A stretch of DNA of 64,000 nucleotides from Rhodococcus opacus (GCF_012396235.1 NZ_JAAXPA010000006.1:186001-250000); one strand, 5' to 3'. Positions 1-8,872 are shown, counted from the first letter of the stretch. Numbers and translations: made by a program. Notes: generated by a model from the sequence alone, not told the origin.

Positions 1-519
1 GAGTCCACCAGCGCCCTGGACCCGGAAACCACGCGGGACGTACTAAGTCTGCTCCGCAAGGTGAACCGGGAACTCGGGGTCACGATCGTGGTGATCACGC
101 ACGAGATGGACGTCGTCCGGGCCGTCGCGGATCGTGTCGCCGTCCTGGCGGAGGGTCGCGTCGTGGAGCTCGGCACGGTGTTCGACGTCTTCTCGGAACC
201 ACAGGCGCCGGCGTCGAAGAGCTTCGTGAGCACGATCCTGCGCAACCGCCCGGAGCCCGCCGACCTGGAACGGCTGCGCTCGCGTTTCGGCGGCCGGATC
301 GTCACCGCCGACGTGCGCGACGGCAGCCGGATCGGCGACGTTCTCTCCGACGCGGGCGGGCACGGTGTGCGGTTCGAGATCGTCTACGGCGGCATCACCA
401 CCCTGCAGGACCGCTCGTTCGGCAGTCTCACGCTCGAGCTCGTCGGTCCGGACGACGGCATCGACGACGTGATCCGCCGGTTGCGGACCGTCACCGACGT
501 CGAGGAAGTACAGGCATGA
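1..519 (+). CDS. metN: Methionine-type ABC transporter ATP-binding protein (5' partial)
   Basis: The window opens inside the gene. The first codons read ESTSALDPETT, the stretch just after Walker B (normally DEATSALDP), followed by the switch-histidine motif VVITHEMD. So only the last third of the nucleotide-binding domain is present. After it comes a C-terminal region of about 80 residues that looks like the NIL regulatory domain of MetN, which in that family senses methionine. The stop overlaps the metI start as ATGA, so the two are translationally coupled. ATP hydrolysis here would drive uptake of methionine or a related D- or N-linked substrate. The substrate-binding lipoprotein MetQ is not in the window and may lie upstream. 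Confidence 0.9.
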   Translation, partial: ESTSALDPETTRDVLSLLRKVNRELGVTIVVITHEMDVVRAVADRVAVLAEGRVVELGTVFDVFSEPQAPASKSFVSTILRNRPEPADLERLRSRFGGRIVTADVRDGSRIGDVLSDAGGHGVRFEIVYGGITTLQDRSFGSLTLELVGPDDGIDDVIRRLRTVTDVEEVQA

Positions 520-1178
520 CCACGAACTGGGACAAGCTGCGCCCCGTACTGTTCGAATCCATCGGCACGACCATCTACATGGTGGTGATCACGCTGGTGG
601 TCGGCGGGCTGATCGGGCTCGTGGTGGGAACACTGGTGTACGCCACGAGGAAGGGCGGGATTCTCCAGAACACGGCGGCCTACACGGTGCTGAACATCCT
701 GGTGAACATCGTCCGGCCGATTCCGTTCATCATCCTGCTCGCCGCACTGGGGCCCGTCACCCTTGCCGTGGTAGGCCGGACCATCGGAACCGAGGCCGCG
801 ATCTTCGTGATGATCATCGCGTCGTCGTTCGCCATCGCACGCATCGTGGAACAGAATCTGGTGACCGTCGACCCCGGCGTGATCGAGGCTGCCCGCGCGA
901 TGGGCGCGGGACCCCTGCGGATCATCGTCACCCTGCTGATCCCGGAAGCCCTGGGCCCGTTGATCCTCGGTTACACATTCGTCCTCATCGGCATCGTCGA
1001 CATGTCCGCGATGGCGGGGACGATCGGCGGCGGCGGGCTCGGCGACTTCGCCATCGTCTACGGGTATCAGCGCTTCAACTGGCAGGTGACCCTTGTCGCC
1101 ACCCTCGTCATCATCCTGCTCGTCCAGGCTTCCCAGTTCTTCGGCAACTGGCTGGCGCGAAAGGTGCTGCGCCGCTGA
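516..1178 (+). CDS. metI: Methionine-type ABC transporter permease
   Basis: This 220-residue integral membrane protein has five or so hydrophobic segments. Its EAA-type coupling loop reads EAARAMGAGPLRIIVTLLIPEA around residues 124-145, and MSAMAGTIGGGGLGD near 168-182 is the signature of MetI permeases. Length matches the family (about 217). The ATG lies inside the metN stop (ATGA), so the two proteins should be made in a fixed ratio. It would form the membrane channel with the MetN dimer. The stop codon abuts a long perfect palindrome that probably ends the transcript. Confidence 0.9.
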   Translation: MTTNWDKLRPVLFESIGTTIYMVVITLVVGGLIGLVVGTLVYATRKGGILQNTAAYTVLNILVNIVRPIPFIILLAALGPVTLAVVGRTIGTEAAIFVMIIASSFAIARIVEQNLVTVDPGVIEAARAMGAGPLRIIVTLLIPEALGPLILGYTFVLIGIVDMSAMAGTIGGGGLGDFAIVYGYQRFNWQVTLVATLVIILLVQASQFFGNWLARKVLRR

Positions 1179-1224
1179 CCCGTGAGTACTTGTTAACCGC
1201 CCGCGGTTAACAAGTACTCACGGG
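1179..1224. repeat. Perfect palindrome, family 1 copy a; likely terminator
   Basis: Two perfectly complementary 22-base arms (1179-1200 and 1203-1224) are separated by 2 bases. The arm begins CCCGTGAGTACTTGTTAAC. It starts on the base after the metI stop. There is no downstream T-run, so it would be a factor-assisted or hairpin-only terminator. A second copy of the same arm sequence lies at 12295-12340, so this is a dispersed element and not a one-off hairpin. Confidence 0.8.
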
Positions 1225-1389
1225 CGGGACGCCCTTGACCGGGATACTCGCCGCGAGTAAGGATGAATATGTTCTGTGCGCGGCGATGTCATTCCCGGAG
1301 AGAGGAATTCACACCCCCATGACCAATGGCGGCGCACCCGTTACCTACGGCCGCACGAGGGCCGCGCGCAGAGCGCGAGGGGATGTGTC

Positions 1390-2772
1390 ATGGCAGACAT
1401 CGAAGTCGACTATTGCGTCGTAGGCGCCGGATTCGCCGGACTGACGGCGGCACTGCGCTTGAAACAGGCCGGACAATCGGTCGCGCTGCTGGAGGCGCGT
1501 GACCGGATCGGCGGGCGGACGTTCACCATGGTCCGCGAGGACGGTTCGTGGATCGATCGGGGCGGTGCGTGGATCGGGCCGGGACAGGACCGGATCTACG
1601 CCCTGATGGACGAATTCGGCGTCAAGAGCTACAAGCAGTACACCGACGGCGAGGCGATGATGGTCGTCGACGGCAAGCAGTACCGGTACAAGGGGACGAT
1701 TCCCCTGACGATGAGTCCCTGGGCGGCCGCGAATCTCGGCGCCGTGTTCGTCGAACTCGGCGAGATGTGCAAGACGATTCCGCTCGAGGCGCCGTGGGAG
1801 GCGAAGAAGGCAGCGAAGTGGGACGCGATCAGCCTCGCCAAATGGCTGGGCGACAACACGCTGTCCAAGCCGGCCCACGACCTTCTCGAGACCGCCATCG
1901 CCGGCTGCTACACGTCCGCGGCGTCCGAGGTGTCGATGCTGTTCGTCCTGTACCAGATGGCGTCCGGCGGCGGTCCGAGTTTCGTTCTCGGTGTGAAGGA
2001 CGCGGCCGAGGACGCGCGGCCGGTCGGCGGAATGGGTGCCGTCTACCGTCCGATGGCGGCCGCGATCGGCGACGCACTCCATCTGTCACAACCCGTCCGG
2101 GACATCGCGCAGGACGGCGACGGCGTGACCGTCCGATCCGCGGATATGGCGGTGCGGGCCCGGAGGGCCATCGTCGCGGTCCCCCTCGCGATCGCGAGCC
2201 AGATCCTCTACGAGCCGCTCCTGCCGATGGATCGGTCCTTCCTGCACCAGAGGATGCCGAGCGGCGCGGTCATGAAGATCGCCGTCGTCTACGACGAACC
2301 CTTCTGGCGCGCGGACGGATTGTCCGGGCAGTCCGCGGCACCCGACTCCCCCGCGACCGTCACCATCGACGCGAGCACCGACACGGGGCGCCCCGGTGTT
2401 CTGTGCGTGATCGTCGAGGGACCGATCGCCCGCACGCTGGGGACGCTGTCGGAAGCGGAACGGAAGAAAGCGGTGCTCGGCGAGTTGACCGCGAGGTTCG
2501 GAGCCAAAGCTGCCTCCCCCGTCGACTACATCGAGCAGAACTGGAGCGTCGAGCGGTACTCCGGCGGCGGCATGCTCAGCCATGCGCCGACGGGAGTGCT
2601 CACCCAGTTCGGCCACGCCCTCCGCAAGCCGTGCGGTCGCATTCACTGGGCAGGCACGGAGAGTTCGTCCGTGATGTGCGGCTGGGTCGACGGGGCCATC
2701 CGGTCCGGGGAGCGCGCCGCCCGGGAAGTCACCGAACACGACGGCGCGCTGTCACCCGCCCGCGCTCAGTAA
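1390..2772 (+). CDS. Flavin monoamine oxidase family protein
   Basis: The start ATG at 1390 is chosen because GAGGGG lies just upstream and the protein then begins directly before the FAD-binding fold (VVGAGFAGLTAA, residues 9-20); the frame stays open upstream to 1276 without a good site. The 460-residue protein continues with the second dinucleotide motif ARDRIGGRTFT and the RGGAWIG segment. Near the C-terminus HWAGTESSSVMCGWVDGAI matches the flavin-contact motif of plant/bacterial amine oxidases. It should oxidise a primary amine to an aldehyde with release of ammonia and peroxide; the amine is unknown. No signal peptide is seen. The 3' end overlaps the convergent SDR gene by 7 bp. Confidence 0.85.
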   Translation: MADIEVDYCVVGAGFAGLTAALRLKQAGQSVALLEARDRIGGRTFTMVREDGSWIDRGGAWIGPGQDRIYALMDEFGVKSYKQYTDGEAMMVVDGKQYRYKGTIPLTMSPWAAANLGAVFVELGEMCKTIPLEAPWEAKKAAKWDAISLAKWLGDNTLSKPAHDLLETAIAGCYTSAASEVSMLFVLYQMASGGGPSFVLGVKDAAEDARPVGGMGAVYRPMAAAIGDALHLSQPVRDIAQDGDGVTVRSADMAVRARRAIVAVPLAIASQILYEPLLPMDRSFLHQRMPSGAVMKIAVVYDEPFWRADGLSGQSAAPDSPATVTIDASTDTGRPGVLCVIVEGPIARTLGTLSEAERKKAVLGELTARFGAKAASPVDYIEQNWSVERYSGGGMLSHAPTGVLTQFGHALRKPCGRIHWAGTESSSVMCGWVDGAIRSGERAAREVTEHDGALSPARAQ

Positions 2773-3563
2773 TAGACGGCGCCCGGAGCACCCCCGCCGA
2801 CGGCAACCGCGTCGCCGGTGATCCCGACGCTGCGCGGTGACGCCAGGAACGTGACGACGTCCGCGACCTCGCTCGCGTCGATCAACCGGTGGATCGAGTT
2901 GGTAGCCAGCCGCGACTCCAACTCGGCGACCGGCACACCTTCCGCCTCGGACTGCGCCGCCAGCCGGTCGACGAGCCGTTCCGTCCGCGTCAGCCCCGGA
3001 TGCACCACCGTCACGTTGATTCCGTGCGGTCCCAGTTCGTCGGCGAGGTTCTTCGTCAGCGCCGACACACCGACGTTCCGCACGGTCTGCGCGATGGAAT
3101 TGGCCTGGCGTGCACCGAGCCCGCTGATATTGATGATCCGTCCCCACCCCTGCTCCACGAGGTGCGGTGCCACCGCGCGGGCGGTCCGCAGGTAGCCGAG
3201 CACCTTGATCTCGAGTTCGGCGCGCACCACGTCGTCGGTGGTGGACGCGAAGTCGCTCGGCTTGCCCGCGCTCCACGGTGTGGCCGCGGCGTTCACGAGA
3301 ATGTCGACGCCGCCGAGTTCGTCCACCGTCCGCTGCACGAGGGCGCGCACCGAATCATCGTCGCCGGTGTCGGTGGGTACTCCGATCACCCGCCGCCCGG
3401 TCTCCTGCGACAGCGTCTTCGCCGCCAGTTCCAGCGCCTCGACGCCCCTGGCCGCGAGCACCACGTCGACCCCCTCCGACGCGAGGCTGCGCGCGATCGC
3501 GAAACCGATTCCGCGGCTGCCGCCGGTGACGACGGCCCGCTTGCCGCCCAGACCGAGATCCAT
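2766..3563 (-). CDS. SDR-fold protein lacking the YxxxK catalytic pair
   Basis: This 265-residue protein has a clear Rossmann start (VTGGSRGIG, residues 12-20), the NAAA motif at 91-94 and the conserved INISG segment with Ser147. Where short-chain dehydrogenases carry Tyr-x3-Lys, alignment from the following SALTK motif places Gln159 and Asn163. The usual proton-relay pair is therefore missing. It may still bind NAD(P), act by another mechanism, or be non-catalytic. It converges on the amine oxidase gene. An NAD(P)-binding SDR-superfamily assignment is secure; the reaction is not. Confidence 0.8.
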   Translation of the reverse strand: MDLGLGGKRAVVTGGSRGIGFAIARSLASEGVDVVLAARGVEALELAAKTLSQETGRRVIGVPTDTGDDDSVRALVQRTVDELGGVDILVNAAATPWSAGKPSDFASTTDDVVRAELEIKVLGYLRTARAVAPHLVEQGWGRIINISGLGARQANSIAQTVRNVGVSALTKNLADELGPHGINVTVVHPGLTRTERLVDRLAAQSEAEGVPVAELESRLATNSIHRLIDASEVADVVTFLASPRSVGITGDAVAVGGGAPGAVYY

Positions 3564-3665
3564 GTCGTTCTCCTCATCTCCGCTGTCCGCCCCTCGGTTC
3601 GAGGGTAGGACCGCGACGGTCGGGAGTCACCGATTCGGTTCAGCGTGAGGCCAATTGCGCTCCGC

Positions 3666-3713
3666 GCCCGTGCGCCTTTTTGGTAGCAGTCACTACCAAA
3701 AAGGCGCACGGGC
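3666..3713. repeat. Perfect palindrome, family 2 copy a
   Basis: Two perfect 21-base arms (3666-3686 and 3693-3713) flank a 6-base loop. The arm starts GCCCGTGCGCCTTTTTGGTA. The T-run in one arm and the A-run in the other would give a terminator-like U-tract in either direction. It covers the 3' end of the aldehyde dehydrogenase remnant, whose last codons (ARAPFW) are written by the repeat. A near-identical copy with a different loop lies at 58904-58951. Confidence 0.8.
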
Positions 3714-4634
3714 GGCGAAGCCGCCTACGCCGGCCTCGCGGCCGATGCCGAACTGCTTGTACCCGCCGAACGGGGCGTTGGTGTCGAACCTCCCGCCGTT
3801 CACCTCGACCTGGCCGGCGCGCAACTGTCGCGCGACGCGGTCGGCGCGGTCCTGGTCCCCGGACCAGATGCCGGCGGCGAGTCCGTACTCCGTTGCGTTG
3901 GCGATCCGCACCGCGTCGTCCTCGTCCCGGTACCCGATGATCGACAGGACGGGGCCGAAGATCTCCTCCTTGGCGACCACCTCGGGATGTCCGGCGATCG
4001 CCTCGCCCACGACGGGCCCGAATCCGCTGACGAGGTTGAACACGCCTGCCGGCAGACCGATTTCGTCGAAGATGTCGGTGAGCGCCTACGTGGCGAGCGG
4101 TGCCACCTCGGTCGGCTCGAGCACGACGGTGCATCCCGCGGCCAGAGCACCGCCGACCTTGAGCACCACCCGGTGGAGCGGGAAATTCCACGGGGTGATC
4201 GCCCCGACGACACCGACCGGCTCGCGCACGATCAGGGAGTTGCCCACCTCGTGGACGTCGAAGTCGGAGGTGGCGGCCAGTTCGGCGAACGCAGCGAGGT
4301 TCGCGAGCGGCATGCCGATCTGGATGGGCTTCGCGAATCCCAGCGGCATGCCCATGTCGCGGGACATCAGGGCGGTGAAGTCGTCGAGGCGCTCCTGGAT
4401 CAGGGCAGCCGCTTCCTGGAGGTACTCGCCACGTTCCTTGCCGCTGAGCGCGGACCATGCGGGGAAGGCTGCTCGCGCGGCCTTCGCGGCGCGATCGACG
4501 TCGTCGGCGGTGCCCTCGGCGACCACCTGCGCCCCGCAGCCTACGACCGGATTCCTCCGGCAAGGGCGAATGAGATCTCCCCGAACCACGCACCGGGACG
4601 GCACCGATCGCGGACCATCGACGTACGGCAGCAC
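3693..4634 (-). pseudogene. Aldehyde dehydrogenase remnant (nonsense codon and core deletion)
   Basis: Two in-frame pieces of one aldehyde dehydrogenase are recognisable. The upstream piece (4634-4086) carries DDVDRAAKAARAAFPAW and the cofactor motif VGAITPWNFPLHR, then ends at a TAG (4086-4088). The same frame continues through [25 protein letters not shown], but jumps directly to [13 protein letters not shown]. About 150 residues are missing, including the catalytic Glu (ELGGK) and the catalytic Cys regions. The C-terminal [12 protein letters not shown] motif remains. The N-terminal 30 residues are also degenerate. The gene cannot encode an active enzyme. It lies beside an amine oxidase, whose aldehyde product an intact copy could have oxidised. 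Confidence 0.85.
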
Positions 4635-4656
4635 ATCGGCGAAGAGGAGCGATCAG

Positions 4657-5235
4657 ATGCGCACGCAGTCACCGGCACGCACCCTTCTCGGCGTACTCGG
4701 AATCGCCGCCGTGCTCACCGCCTCGGCGTGCGGCTCGACGGACGACACGGGGACCGCCGAACCCTCGCGTGACATCACCTTCACGAGATCCGCGCCCACC
4801 GAGACGACCGCACCGCACCCCGACCGCTGCCTGATCGGCGAACTGCAGGTGACGCTCGGACAGGCGAGTGGGGCCGCCGGATCTCAGGAGATCCCGCTCG
4901 TCTTCACCAACACCGGCACCCGCAGCTGCGTTCTCCACGGATACCCGGGGGTCTCGTACGTCGCCGCCCCGGACGGTCCGCAGGTAGGTGCCGCGGCCGA
5001 TCGGGACGGCGGCACCGAGAAACCGGTGACGGTCGCCCCGGGCGCACGGGCCACCGCAGCGGTGCGTGCCACGGTGGTGCAGAACTATCCCGCCGAGACG
5101 TGTGGCCCCACTCCGGTAGCGGGATTCCGGGTGTACCCACCCGACGACACCGGGTCGGTATTCCTCCCCTACCCCACCACCGGCTGTTCGCAGACCGGCG
5201 TGAAACAGCTGTCGGTACAGCCCGTGATCGGGTGA
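4657..5235 (+). CDS. DUF4232-type secreted lipoprotein
   Basis: The ATG at 4657 follows GAGGAGCG with good spacing. The 192-residue product starts with a short basic stretch and a hydrophobic segment ending in a lipobox (LTASAC, Cys about residue 24), so it should be lipidated and anchored outside the membrane. After a Thr/Pro-rich linker comes a single beta-rich domain with PLVFTNTGTRSCVLHGYPGV, typical of actinobacterial DUF4232 proteins. Four cysteines in the mature domain could form two disulfides. Function of the family is unknown. It diverges from the aldehyde dehydrogenase remnant. Confidence 0.8.
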   Translation: MRTQSPARTLLGVLGIAAVLTASACGSTDDTGTAEPSRDITFTRSAPTETTAPHPDRCLIGELQVTLGQASGAAGSQEIPLVFTNTGTRSCVLHGYPGVSYVAAPDGPQVGAAADRDGGTEKPVTVAPGARATAAVRATVVQNYPAETCGPTPVAGFRVYPPDDTGSVFLPYPTTGCSQTGVKQLSVQPVIG

Positions 5236-5322
5236 CCTGGTTCACCCGCCCCGGGTGAGTCGGCTCACCCTGTTCGCGGCCTACCGTCGGGCTATCGGCT
5301 CGCGTCGGAGGAAGGCGGAGGC

Positions 5323-5445
5323 ATGTTCGAGATCATTCGCGAAGTGCATTCCGAGGTTCGGCACCGCCGCGGTCCGCGGCACCACCACCATCTCCTCACC
5401 CGAGCGGAGCGCCGGTCGCGGATCCTGAAGCACTTCCACATGTGA
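5323..5445 (+). CDS. Small Arg/His-rich protein, 40 residues
   Basis: A short ORF begins at ATG 5323 behind a strong ribosome site (GGAGGAAGGCGGAGG just upstream) and ends at TGA 5443-5445. The peptide starts MFEIIREVHSEVRHRRG, has four consecutive histidines at 20-23 and ends KHFHM; it has no cysteine and no membrane segment. It occupies the 290-bp gap between the lipoprotein and arabinosyltransferase genes. I do not recognise the family. The strong ribosome site is the main evidence that it is translated. Confidence 0.45.
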   Translation: MFEIIREVHSEVRHRRGPRHHHHLLTRAERRSRILKHFHM

Positions 5446-5512
5446 TCCGCCGGGGCGGCCGGCCCTCCGACCGGGCCTGTTCTTGCCTTCGCTAACAATT
5501 GGCGCGGATGGG

Positions 5513-5518
5513 TACTAT
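5513..5518 (+). promoter_or_regulatory. Candidate -10 element of a leaderless transcript
   Basis: TACTAT fits the actinobacterial TAnnnT -10 consensus and ends 8 bases before the GTG start of the arabinosyltransferase gene. No ribosome site precedes that GTG. Transcription starting 7-8 bases downstream of the hexamer would begin at or next to the start codon. Confidence 0.45.
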
Positions 5519-5526
5519 CCGACGTC

Positions 5527-8500
5527 GTGACTGACAGCAGGCTGGAATCGGCGAAAGTGTCCAGAGACGACTCGGACGAGTCGCCGATCGGGACCCCGCC
5601 CCAGTCGTCTCGCCTCGATCAGTCGGTCCGCTCCGCCCGCCTTCTCGCGATCATCGCCTCCGTCGTCGGAGTGCTGCTCACGTTGTCGCTCCCGTTCCTT
5701 CCGGTCGAGCAGGACAGCGCGACCCTCACCTGGCCGCAGAACGGCAGCACCGGAAGCGTCGAGGCACCGCTCGTCACCTACGCGCCGCTGAGCCTCGACG
5801 TGCAGATCCCCTGTTCGGCGGTCGGTGAACTCGCCGACCGCGGCGGGATCCTGACCTCCACCGCCCCCGCGGGCGCCGCCGACGCCGGGAGGTATGGACT
5901 GGTCGCCAGGGTGAATCCCGCGACCCCGGACGGTCCCGCCGGCGTCGAGGTGCTGTTGCGGAACAAGGTGCTGCTGTCGTCGCCGCTGGACCAGCTACCC
6001 GCAGACTGCGCGCTCGTGGTGTCGTCGGATTCCACGCGGACCAGCGCCGGTTTCGTCGCGGCGGGCCAGGACGCACCGACCGTCGTCGACGGCGACCTCC
6101 GCCCGCAGATGGTGGGCATCTTCAGCGACCTCGACGGTGCGGCGCCCGACGGACTGCAGGTGACGGCCCAGATCGACAGCCGCTTTTCGTCGACGCCCTC
6201 GACCCTCAAGTTCGTCGCCATGGTGGTGGGCGCGCTCGCGACGATTCTGGCGCTGGTGGCGCTGCACCGTCTCGACAACGTGGACGGGCGCCGGGCACGA
6301 CGATTCCTTCCCACCCGCTGGTGGTCGTTCGGGGTCGTCGACGCCGTCGTCATCGGCACGCTGGTGCTGTGGCACTTCATCGGCGCCTCCACCTCCGACG
6401 ACGGCTATCAGTTCAACATGGCCCGCACGTCCGCGGCGGCGGGCTACATGGCCAATTACTTCCGCTGGTACGGCGTCCCGGAGGCGCCGTTCGGGTCTCC
6501 GTATTACGACGTCCTCGCGGTGCTGGCGAACATCACCCCGGCGAGCCCGTTCGTGCGTCTGCCCGCGCTGCTCGCCGGCGTCGTCGCGTGGCTGGTGATC
6601 AGCCGTGAAGTCGCACCGCGACTCGGCGCCGCGGTCCGGGGCAACCGGCTCGCGCTGTGGACCGGCGGACTGGTGTTCCTCGCGTTCTGGCTTCCGTACA
6701 ACAACGGTCTGCGGCCCGAGCCGATCGTCGCGGTGGGCGTGCTGCTCACGTGGTGCTCGGTGGAACGTGCCGTCGCGACCCGGCGACTGCTGCCCGCCGC
6801 GGTGGCGATTCTGGTCGGTGCGGCCACGCTGACCGCGGGCCCGTCCGGGTTGATCTGTTTCGGCGCCCTGGTCGCGGGCGCCCGGCCGATCCTGCAGATC
6901 GTGATCGCGCGGGCCAAGACGGTCGGATACATCGCATTGCTGGCTCCGCTCGTCGCGTCGGGGACCGTGATCCTGGTGGCGGTGTTCGCCGACCAGACCC
7001 TCGCCGCCGTCATGGAGATGCAGCACGTTCACGCGATCGGCCCCAACGTCCCCTGGTTCGACGAATACCTCCGCTACCAGTACCTGCTGAACATCTCCGT
7101 CGACGGTTCGCTGTCGCGCCGGTTCGGCGTGTTCGTGATGGTGCTGAGCCTGGCCGTGACGGTTTTCGTGATGCTCCGCAAGGGCGGCCGGATTCCCGGG
7201 ACGGCGGCCGGACCGTCGCGGCGGCTCATCGGCATCACGCTCGCCGCGATGGGGTTGATGATGTTCACGCCCACCAAGTGGACGCATCACTTCGGCATCT
7301 ACGCCGGCCTCGCGGGGTCGCTCGCCGTCCTGGCGTCCGTGGCGGTGAGCACCGCCGTGGTGCGCTCGCCGCGCAACCGCGCCCTGTTCGCGGCCGCCGT
7401 GCTGTTCCTGCTGGCGATGTGCTTCACCAGCACCAACGGGTGGTGGTACGTGTCCAGCTACAGCGTCCCGTGGTGGGACAAGCCGGTGTCGATCGCCGGC
7501 CTCGGTGCGGGCACCATCCTGCTCGGCGCCACGCTGGTGATGCTGCTGATCGCGGCGTGGTGCTACTTCCGCGAGCCCTACACCCGGACCGAATCCGTGC
7601 GGCGACGCCGGTTGTGGGCGATTCCGCCGTTGACGGTGGCGGCCGCCGCGATGGTGCTGTTCGAGGTGCTGTCGATGGCGAAGGGCGCGGTCGCGCAGTA
7701 CCCCGCGTTCTCCCTCGCCCGCTCCAATGTCGATGCCGTCACCGGCGCACCGTGCGGTCTCGCCAACGACGTCCTGCTCGAAACCGATCCGAACGCGTCG
7801 CTGCTGCAACCACTGTCCGGTGACGCCGCGACCGCTCTCGCGGGTACGGGCACCGTCGGCTTCACGCCGAACGGCGTCGCCGGCGACCTCAGTGCCGACG
7901 AGGAATCGTCGGATGCGGGCGTCGCCAACTCCGTCAAGACCGACAACACCGAGCAGACGGCGTCGAGCAACGCCGCGGGCACCGGCGGCGGCGCCGGCGC
8001 GGTGGGTGTCAACGGCAGCGCCGTGGCTCTGCCGTTCGGCCTCGACCCCGACCGCACGCCCGTCCTCGGCAGCGACGGCAGCGACGGCGACGCGTCACTG
8101 ACCACGGGCTGGTACCGGTTGCCGAACCCCGAATCGGACGCGGGGGCGGGTGACATCGTCTCCATCGCCGCAGCGGGCCGCATCCGCTCCGTCGACGCGG
8201 ACGGCGTCGTCACCTACGGGCAGAACCTCGAGGTGGAGTACGGCACCGCACAACCGGACGGCGCGGTCGCGGTGTCGGGACGCGTGACGCCGATCGATAT
8301 CGGCCCGGCACCGTCCTGGCGGAATCTGCGCGTCCCGCTCGATTCCCTGCCGGACGATTCGGATGTCATCCGACTCGTGGCGTCGGATTCGGACAGTGAT
8401 CCGCAGCAGTGGCTGGCGGTGACGCCGCCGCGTGTTCCCCGGACGCAGACACTGAACGACGTGATCGGATCCGACTCGCCCGTGATGATCGACTGGGCTG

Positions 8501-8829
8501 TGGGACTTGCATTTCCGTGCCAGCGACCGTTCGACCACCGCACGGGTGTCGCGGAGGCGCCCGAATACCGGATCCTCCCCGACCGTCCCGGCGCGATCAT
8601 GACCAGCCTGTGGCAGGACCGGTACGGCGGAGGCCCGCTGGGCTGGATCGAGATGACCCGGGCGAGCCGCACCATACCGTCGTACCTGAGGGACGACTGG
8701 GACCGTGACTGGGGCGGAGTGGAGCAGTACTCCCCGCTCGACCCCGACGCGAAGACCGCGGAGATCGACACCACCCGGATTCAGCGTTCGGGCATGTGGA
8801 ACCCGGCGCCGATCATCACGGCCTACTGA
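5527..8829 (+). CDS. Emb-family arabinosyltransferase (GT53)
   Basis: This 1100-residue membrane glycosyltransferase transfers arabinofuranose from decaprenyl-phosphoarabinose onto cell-wall arabinogalactan or lipoarabinomannan. The layout matches EmbA/B/C: an N-terminal membrane segment (about 40-60), a periplasmic loop, then a multi-spanning region. The catalytic acidic motif TSDDGYQF is near residue 290, followed by ARTSAAAGYMANYFRWYGVPEAPFG. WFDEYLRYQY near 515 corresponds to the conserved loop of the family. The C-terminal 350 residues form an extracellular carbohydrate-binding part, with a low-complexity Gly/Ala/Asp insert around 800-850. Length is normal (about 1090-1100). Which of EmbA, B or C it corresponds to cannot be told from the sequence alone. 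It stands alone here, without aftA or other emb genes. Confidence 0.88.
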   Translation: MTDSRLESAKVSRDDSDESPIGTPPQSSRLDQSVRSARLLAIIASVVGVLLTLSLPFLPVEQDSATLTWPQNGSTGSVEAPLVTYAPLSLDVQIPCSAVGELADRGGILTSTAPAGAADAGRYGLVARVNPATPDGPAGVEVLLRNKVLLSSPLDQLPADCALVVSSDSTRTSAGFVAAGQDAPTVVDGDLRPQMVGIFSDLDGAAPDGLQVTAQIDSRFSSTPSTLKFVAMVVGALATILALVALHRLDNVDGRRARRFLPTRWWSFGVVDAVVIGTLVLWHFIGASTSDDGYQFNMARTSAAAGYMANYFRWYGVPEAPFGSPYYDVLAVLANITPASPFVRLPALLAGVVAWLVISREVAPRLGAAVRGNRLALWTGGLVFLAFWLPYNNGLRPEPIVAVGVLLTWCSVERAVATRRLLPAAVAILVGAATLTAGPSGLICFGALVAGARPILQIVIARAKTVGYIALLAPLVASGTVILVAVFADQTLAAVMEMQHVHAIGPNVPWFDEYLRYQYLLNISVDGSLSRRFGVFVMVLSLAVTVFVMLRKGGRIPGTAAGPSRRLIGITLAAMGLMMFTPTKWTHHFGIYAGLAGSLAVLASVAVSTAVVRSPRNRALFAAAVLFLLAMCFTSTNGWWYVSSYSVPWWDKPVSIAGLGAGTILLGATLVMLLIAAWCYFREPYTRTESVRRRRLWAIPPLTVAAAAMVLFEVLSMAKGAVAQYPAFSLARSNVDAVTGAPCGLANDVLLETDPNASLLQPLSGDAATALAGTGTVGFTPNGVAGDLSADEESSDAGVANSVKTDNTEQTASSNAAGTGGGAGAVGVNGSAVALPFGLDPDRTPVLGSDGSDGDASLTTGWYRLPNPESDAGAGDIVSIAAAGRIRSVDADGVVTYGQNLEVEYGTAQPDGAVAVSGRVTPIDIGPAPSWRNLRVPLDSLPDDSDVIRLVASDSDSDPQQWLAVTPPRVPRTQTLNDVIGSDSPVMIDWAVGLAFPCQRPFDHRTGVAEAPEYRILPDRPGAIMTSLWQDRYGGGPLGWIEMTRASRTIPSYLRDDWDRDWGGVEQYSPLDPDAKTAEIDTTRIQRSGMWNPAPIITAY

Positions 8830-8833
8830 GCGT

Positions 8834-8866
8834 CGGTGACGCGCCCCTGAGCCGGGCGCGTCACCG
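8834..8866. terminator. Bidirectional hairpin terminator
   Basis: Perfect 13-base arms (CGGTGACGCGCCC, 8834-8846, and its complement, 8854-8866) flank a 7-base loop. The hairpin lies between the ends of the convergent arabinosyltransferase and TerB-like genes and could stop transcription from both sides. No U-tract follows. Confidence 0.75.
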
Positions 8867-8872
8867 ATCACC

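Noticed and set aside
1276..1389. N-terminal extension of the amine oxidase back to 1276
   Set aside because: The extra 38 residues are unlike the family, lack a signal peptide, and the ATG at 1390 has a good ribosome site just before the FAD fold.
5995..7809. Long minus-strand frame opposite the arabinosyltransferase gene
   Set aside because: The product is a low-complexity Arg/His/Gly-rich shadow of a well-supported membrane protein.
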